From: Paramecium octaurelia
Taxonomy: Eukaryota; Ciliophora; Oligohymenophorea; Peniculida; Parameciidae
DNA length: 64,000 nucleotides
Assembly (NCBI GenBank): GCA_905182995.1
Contig: CAJJDP010000109.1
Location: forward strand, 248,001-312,000
Direction: 5' to 3'
The first letter of the stretch is position 1; the number at the start of each line of letters is the position of its first letter. A program made the translations under genes and the position numbers. The notes under the pieces are model-generated. The model was not told where the DNA came from, did no database searches, and saw only the letters and a program-made list of their open reading frames with translations. Below are positions 59,458 to 64,000 of the stretch, in pieces.

Positions 59458-62400
59458 ATGGATAATAATAATGCAGAGAATCATATTTTACAAATTTCCA
59501 ATGAAATTGATGATTTGAAAGATGAAGAATTAATTTCATAAGCCTTAAATATCACCCAAGATGAATTCTAAAGAGAAATAATGTGTTTTAGAGATGTTGG
59601 AACAAAAAAATTATGTGCAAATAGAATTAATGAATTAGAACTTTCCTACTAATGCTTTGATTGCAGTAAAGATACTAGCCATATAATTTGCAAGGAATGC
59701 TTTATTCCTGAAATTCATAAAAGTTAGTTTCAAATATTATTAAAGATCATGCTGTACAAATAGTTTAAATGTCATCTTAAATGTAAGGATATTGTGATTG
59801 CGGTGATACATTTATGCTTGATAGAAACTCGATGTGCCCAAAACATCTTTAAAAAGATGTAAAGGTCGAAAATAAATTCATAGAAAGTAAAAAATAAAAA
59901 TAAATATAGATAATCCAGTTTTTAAAAAGTACGAAAAATTTCTGATGGATGCTTTTGGATTATTCTATAAAAAATTAGAGAAATTTAAAGATTATCCTCA
60001 TGATCTTTTGGAGAATATAGAAAATATAATAAAAATTTTAAACAATGAGATTTTGGACATTTATTTTGATTCTAATATAATTTATTTAGTCTCTATTAAA
60101 GATTCTATTAGTGAGGCTAAATAAATTCACAGTTTAATATTTAGAACTTTATAAATAATAACTAATGATAATATAATATGGGGCTATTTGACAGGTAAAA
60201 TTTTAAAACAGGAATTTCAAATATCGATCAACTAAAAATAACTTAGATCAACATCACTCTTGGAGTAATATCTATAATATAACGCCCGTTTGGAAGGTTG
60301 TCTTCAATTTTAATAAGATATTTCAACATTTTTTCCTCTTTTCTTTTAAGATGATGATTTTAGAATTTGCCTTTCAACATGTGTAATTTAAAATTTTAAG
60401 AACTTTTATGCTCTGGTTTGTTCATACGAATTAATTACTAATAAAAATAAAGAATTAAAATTTCAGGTATATAAGGATACCAAGGATTAAAAATTGACTG
60501 ATTTAATAGACAAAATACTTGCTTGTAGCTAAATTGAAGAAATAAAATCTAGGAATTCTCTTATTTAAGGAGCAATTATTCAAAAATTATTTTTATTTAT
60601 GCAAAGAGGTTATATCGAAATGTTGAGGTTATACAAAACTGTCCAAAGCCCTATTCACTATTAGCTATTTAGCGTGGTTTCAGATTTGATATTGGAAATG
60701 TAATAATTCATACTAATTTAGACCGTTGATTGACTTTCCATCCCTATAAATATGCAACTCTTATAGTTATGGAATAGAATTAATGGCAAAATGTGAAAAA
60801 GCCATTAATGAGCAAATTAATTAAATTCAAGAGATTCTCTAAGAAGATTTTAGTGCTTTTAAAATTCAATTATTAAATCCAAAATCAATTGGATTTTAGA
60901 AACTATTAAACGAATCTTTATTAATTTATTCATTAACAAGGAGACACCCATGTTAGCAATTGAAAAACTGTGTTTTATATTATCCCTCAGATGTTCAATA
61001 AAAAGAATTGTGTCTTAATTACTCCGTAATTATATCCTAAAAAATTTTATCCTCTTTTAGATATGATTTAAAATAAATCCTATTAATATTTGATCATTTA
61101 CATTCCTTTGATGCTTAGAATATTTTAAGATTAATTTTGCACTATTACCTTAATAATTTAATAAATTCTTTTGTTTTAAAATACTAATCACCAATACAAT
61201 TAATAGCATTTAATTAAGTCTTGAGTGACCGAAATTTTATTACTGTATTGTCAATATATTTGCTTAATTTTTCAAATTCTTAAGATGCATATAATAATGT
61301 CCAAGAGTTAAGTGGATTAGATAAGACCTAGTTCAATTAAATAATGCATCAAATATTAAAACGGACTTTGTTAAATTATATCATTTTTTAATCACCTGTG
61401 TGTTTTGAATATTATAAGGGAGATTAAGATTATTGGAAAAATTTAGAAAATGAGGTGTCTCTTCAATAGGTTGATGTTGCATACATATAACTCTATGCTT
61501 TTCTGTTTCAAGAGTTTGGCATATATCATATTGTTTAAGGTTTTATTGAAATATAATAACACCTAAAATAAAAAATAAATTTATCTTTCTTAATTTGTAA
61601 AATTGCTTAAACAGATTACGATTTAATATAATGTGTTGGAAGCATTACTGGAAATCAATTTAATGAATAATTTTAGAAAGGTTTGGCAAAATTATTTTAA
61701 ACTGTTTTCTATTCTTAAACATTTTATAACTTAAATGAAATGAGGACTCTTCTTAAAGAATTCAGTTATGAAAATAAAATAGATTTGGAAACCTTAATTT
61801 TGAGTTCCTGTGAAATTAATTTAGATAATGGACAGCTTTAGTTGAAAAAGGAATTAAAATTGCATATTTATGAACCTATATATGCTTCCTATAATGAGAA
61901 GATCAAAGAGAAGATTAATGATAAATTGCAAATGTAGAATGACAAATTTGTTGAGATATTTGGATCCTCATTAGAATATGAACTGAAATATTATGGTACA
62001 CCAAAATCAACACTGACAAATATTAGATATGAAATTCTAAAAGCAATTTCTTAGGATTAGAATTAATACTTACTGGAAATAATTGTAAAAGATTTAGAGA
62101 ATAATTTATAATCCAACAAGGGACTTATTAATTAACTGGATGCAACATTAAAAATTTTACAAGAGAATGCCATTTACATTAATTTATTATATTTATCCAA
62201 TTAAATGTTTAGTTCCAATAATGTCAAAATATAGCATCTAGTAGATAAAATTTAACACTACAGTTAAGTTTTTATTTTGCTGGATAAAGTAAATCATACA
62301 TAAAAATTATTTTTCCAAGTTTATTGTTCCAGATTTGAAAACTTAAGTTTCACTCAGAATTTGAACTAAAAAGAACAATAGGTAACTGAAACTAAATCCA

Positions 62401-63814
62401 ATGAAAATCACTAAAACAATAAAGAATAATTAAAAAAAAAATTCAATCTAATGATGGTAAATTTCTCTAACCAAATCACTAATGAAGATTTATCAAAGGT
62501 TACAGATGAAATTTGTTAATTATGTAAGTTAGCATTTGAAAATAATGATCTTCAATATTAGCCAATATTAATCTAGTACTCAAACATATTGGAACAATTA
62601 AAAATTATTGAAGTATCCTCCAAGACACATCTTGATATCCTATCTGCCCATGTTTCAAATTGTAATCATACCTTCCATTTGAATTGTTTAAAAAAATAAA
62701 TGTTTGATTAAAAGCAAAAGGATGAATACTATTAATGCCCTTTGTGTTATTCTCCTTATAATTTCATTCTTCCAGATCCATATTAAATTCAGAACATTGA
62801 AATTGTACAATTTGAAATATGTTTAGAAGCTTTCATAGAATCGCTGTCTTCTCATAATTAATAAATTCTTGAGAAACATTATTTGGATACAGAATTTAAC
62901 CTTTACTCATTTCTAGACGAAATATTGTCTTAAATTTTATGCAATTTAATGTTCTAATTATTGAGTGACATAAAAACATTTATTGAAAAGAACCAACATT
63001 TATTTTTATAAAAGGTAGTAACTCTGATGAGATTATTATATCAGAATTTGAATAATAGATTAATTGATAATATAAAAACAAGTGAAAATGAAACGTTATT
63101 TAAAATTGTGAAAATTGCCTAGCTTTATCTTTTAAAATAAACAAATCTTAATTAATTTAAGCAAAATCTTATAATTTTATTTCATCAATAAAATTATTTT
63201 GCTTAAGTAATATTTCAATTATTTACAGAAAAGAAAGTCAATTTAGCTAGTAATAATATAGTTTTGCCTTATGATATTTTAAAAATTAAGGATTCATTTA
63301 AATAGAGAATGATCAATTTCTTATCAATTAATTTTAGCTAATTTTTTGCAAAGCATTTCTTAACAAAATGTTAAAAAAAGAAATGCTCAATACTAAGTTC
63401 TAAAATGGAGACCATTTTTTCTGGGCAATGTATTTGTTTAATATGTTTGAAGAAAATGTGCCTTGGAAATTGTGGAAATTTCAATCAGGTAATTATAGAA
63501 TTTGATTTTAGAAACAATTAGGAAATCTTTAAAGGCATAGCATCAACAATCATTAAAGTAAGAGTATCTTCTTAAATGTCGAAAATAGTTCATTAATATT
63601 GATGCGATCCCCTTCCTATATATTAATGCCAAATAGCTTATACACAAATAGAATAGGTGATTAACCTGTCAAGGGTCCGTATCCATTATAGCATTACAGC
63701 AATTTTTAAATCAATCTAAAAATTCTGGATCAAATATTTGATATTATTATGGAAGAAAAGTACATATAAAAATTATATGCGAACTCCTAAAGCCTCTAAA
63801 TAACATTGACTTGA
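59458..63814 (+). CDS. UBR1-type E3 ubiquitin ligase (N-recognin), 1,421 aa
   Basis: ATG 59458, TGA 63812-63814, four introns: 59723-59745 and 59887-59909 (23 nt each, in and just after the UBR box), 60700-60721 (22 nt), 63489-63511 (23 nt); 1,422 codons. The UBR box at about residues 60-140 has the expected Cys/His ladder: YQCFDCSKDTSHIICKECF, IHKDH, GYCDCGD and MCPKH. A long helical middle follows. A RING-type finger lies at 62510-62760 (EICQLC, CNHTFHLNC, then YYQCPLCYSPY). The C-terminal autoinhibitory-like domain has QCICLICLKKMCLGNCGNF and ends GPYPLQHYSNFQINLKILDQ, as in UBR1/UBR2. Known family role: binding N-degrons and ubiquitinating them with a RAD6-type E2. It is shorter than yeast Ubr1; a ClpS-like N-domain is not evident, so only type 1 (basic) N-degrons may be read. 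That limit is inference. Confidence 0.9.
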
Positions 63815-64000
63815 TATTAGATTATATATCAATATTAATTATTATAAGCCTCAGCTAAATTACCTCTTCCTTTAGGTTGATTTGAATTTCAAACTTAAAT
63901 TTGATTAACTTTCTCATTAATCTCTCATCTAAGAATATAATAAATGTAATAAATATGTATGATATATTGATATTAATTTGTTAACAATCACTATAAAAAG
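63815..64000. other. Right edge, no gene recognised
   Basis: AT-rich; possibly the 3' flank of a convergent gene outside the window. Confidence 0.4.

Noticed and set aside
1-64000. tRNA, rRNA or telomeric repeats
   Set aside because: No cloverleaf-like or rRNA-like sequence and no C4A2/C3A3-type repeats were seen by eye; a covariance search could still find small RNAs.

Overview
The window looks like somatic (macronuclear) DNA of a Paramecium-like ciliate. It is very AT-rich. Long protein-like reading frames appear on both strands only if TAA and TAG are read as glutamine and TGA is the sole stop. The frames are interrupted by tiny introns, mostly 21-32 nt, beginning GTA and ending TAG or AAG. 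Removing them gave lengths divisible by three in every gene I traced end to end. All gene models below use this code. No tRNA, rRNA, CRISPR array or telomere repeat was seen.

Region 0-18.3 kb is compact and ordinary: an unrecognised gene, two small or coiled-coil genes, a gene of unknown function, a small ORF, an EEF1AKMT4/METTL13-type methyltransferase, an ankyrin protein, a type I membrane protein, and a head-to-head pair (MORN-repeat protein and tubulin tyrosine ligase-like enzyme) with 15 bp between start codons. These are followed by a Q/S-rich nuclear-type protein, a long coiled-coil protein and an AGC protein kinase. Gene ends lie 15-60 bp apart in several places.

Region 18.3-30 kb holds a roughly 9.6-kb gene for a giant surface receptor-like protein: signal peptide, two related N-terminal modules, about two dozen Cys-rich furin-like repeats, a REJ-like region, a GPS-like Cys motif and several membrane spans. 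It carries three apparent lesions. Next come a Ser/Thr kinase with an HLD catalytic loop and a B-box protein with a degenerate GTPase-like domain.

Region 34.8-42.5 kb is largely without intact genes. It contains decayed fragments of the two giant surface-protein families, including a 439-bp copy of the GPS segment and a roughly 1-kb copy of the N-terminal modules.

Region 42.5-52.5 kb is a second giant gene, on the minus strand: signal peptide, LamG-like domain, Cys-rich region, right-handed beta-helix, EGF-like segment, multi-span C-terminus. Its 3' end is duplicated exactly (1,222 bp) on both sides of a single N at 43710, which looks like an assembly join. Collapsing the duplicate gives a continuous 2,881-codon frame.

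Region 52.5-64 kb: a gene-poor stretch, two TPR genes (the second built as one exon per TPR unit), and a UBR1-type E3 ubiquitin ligase near the right edge.
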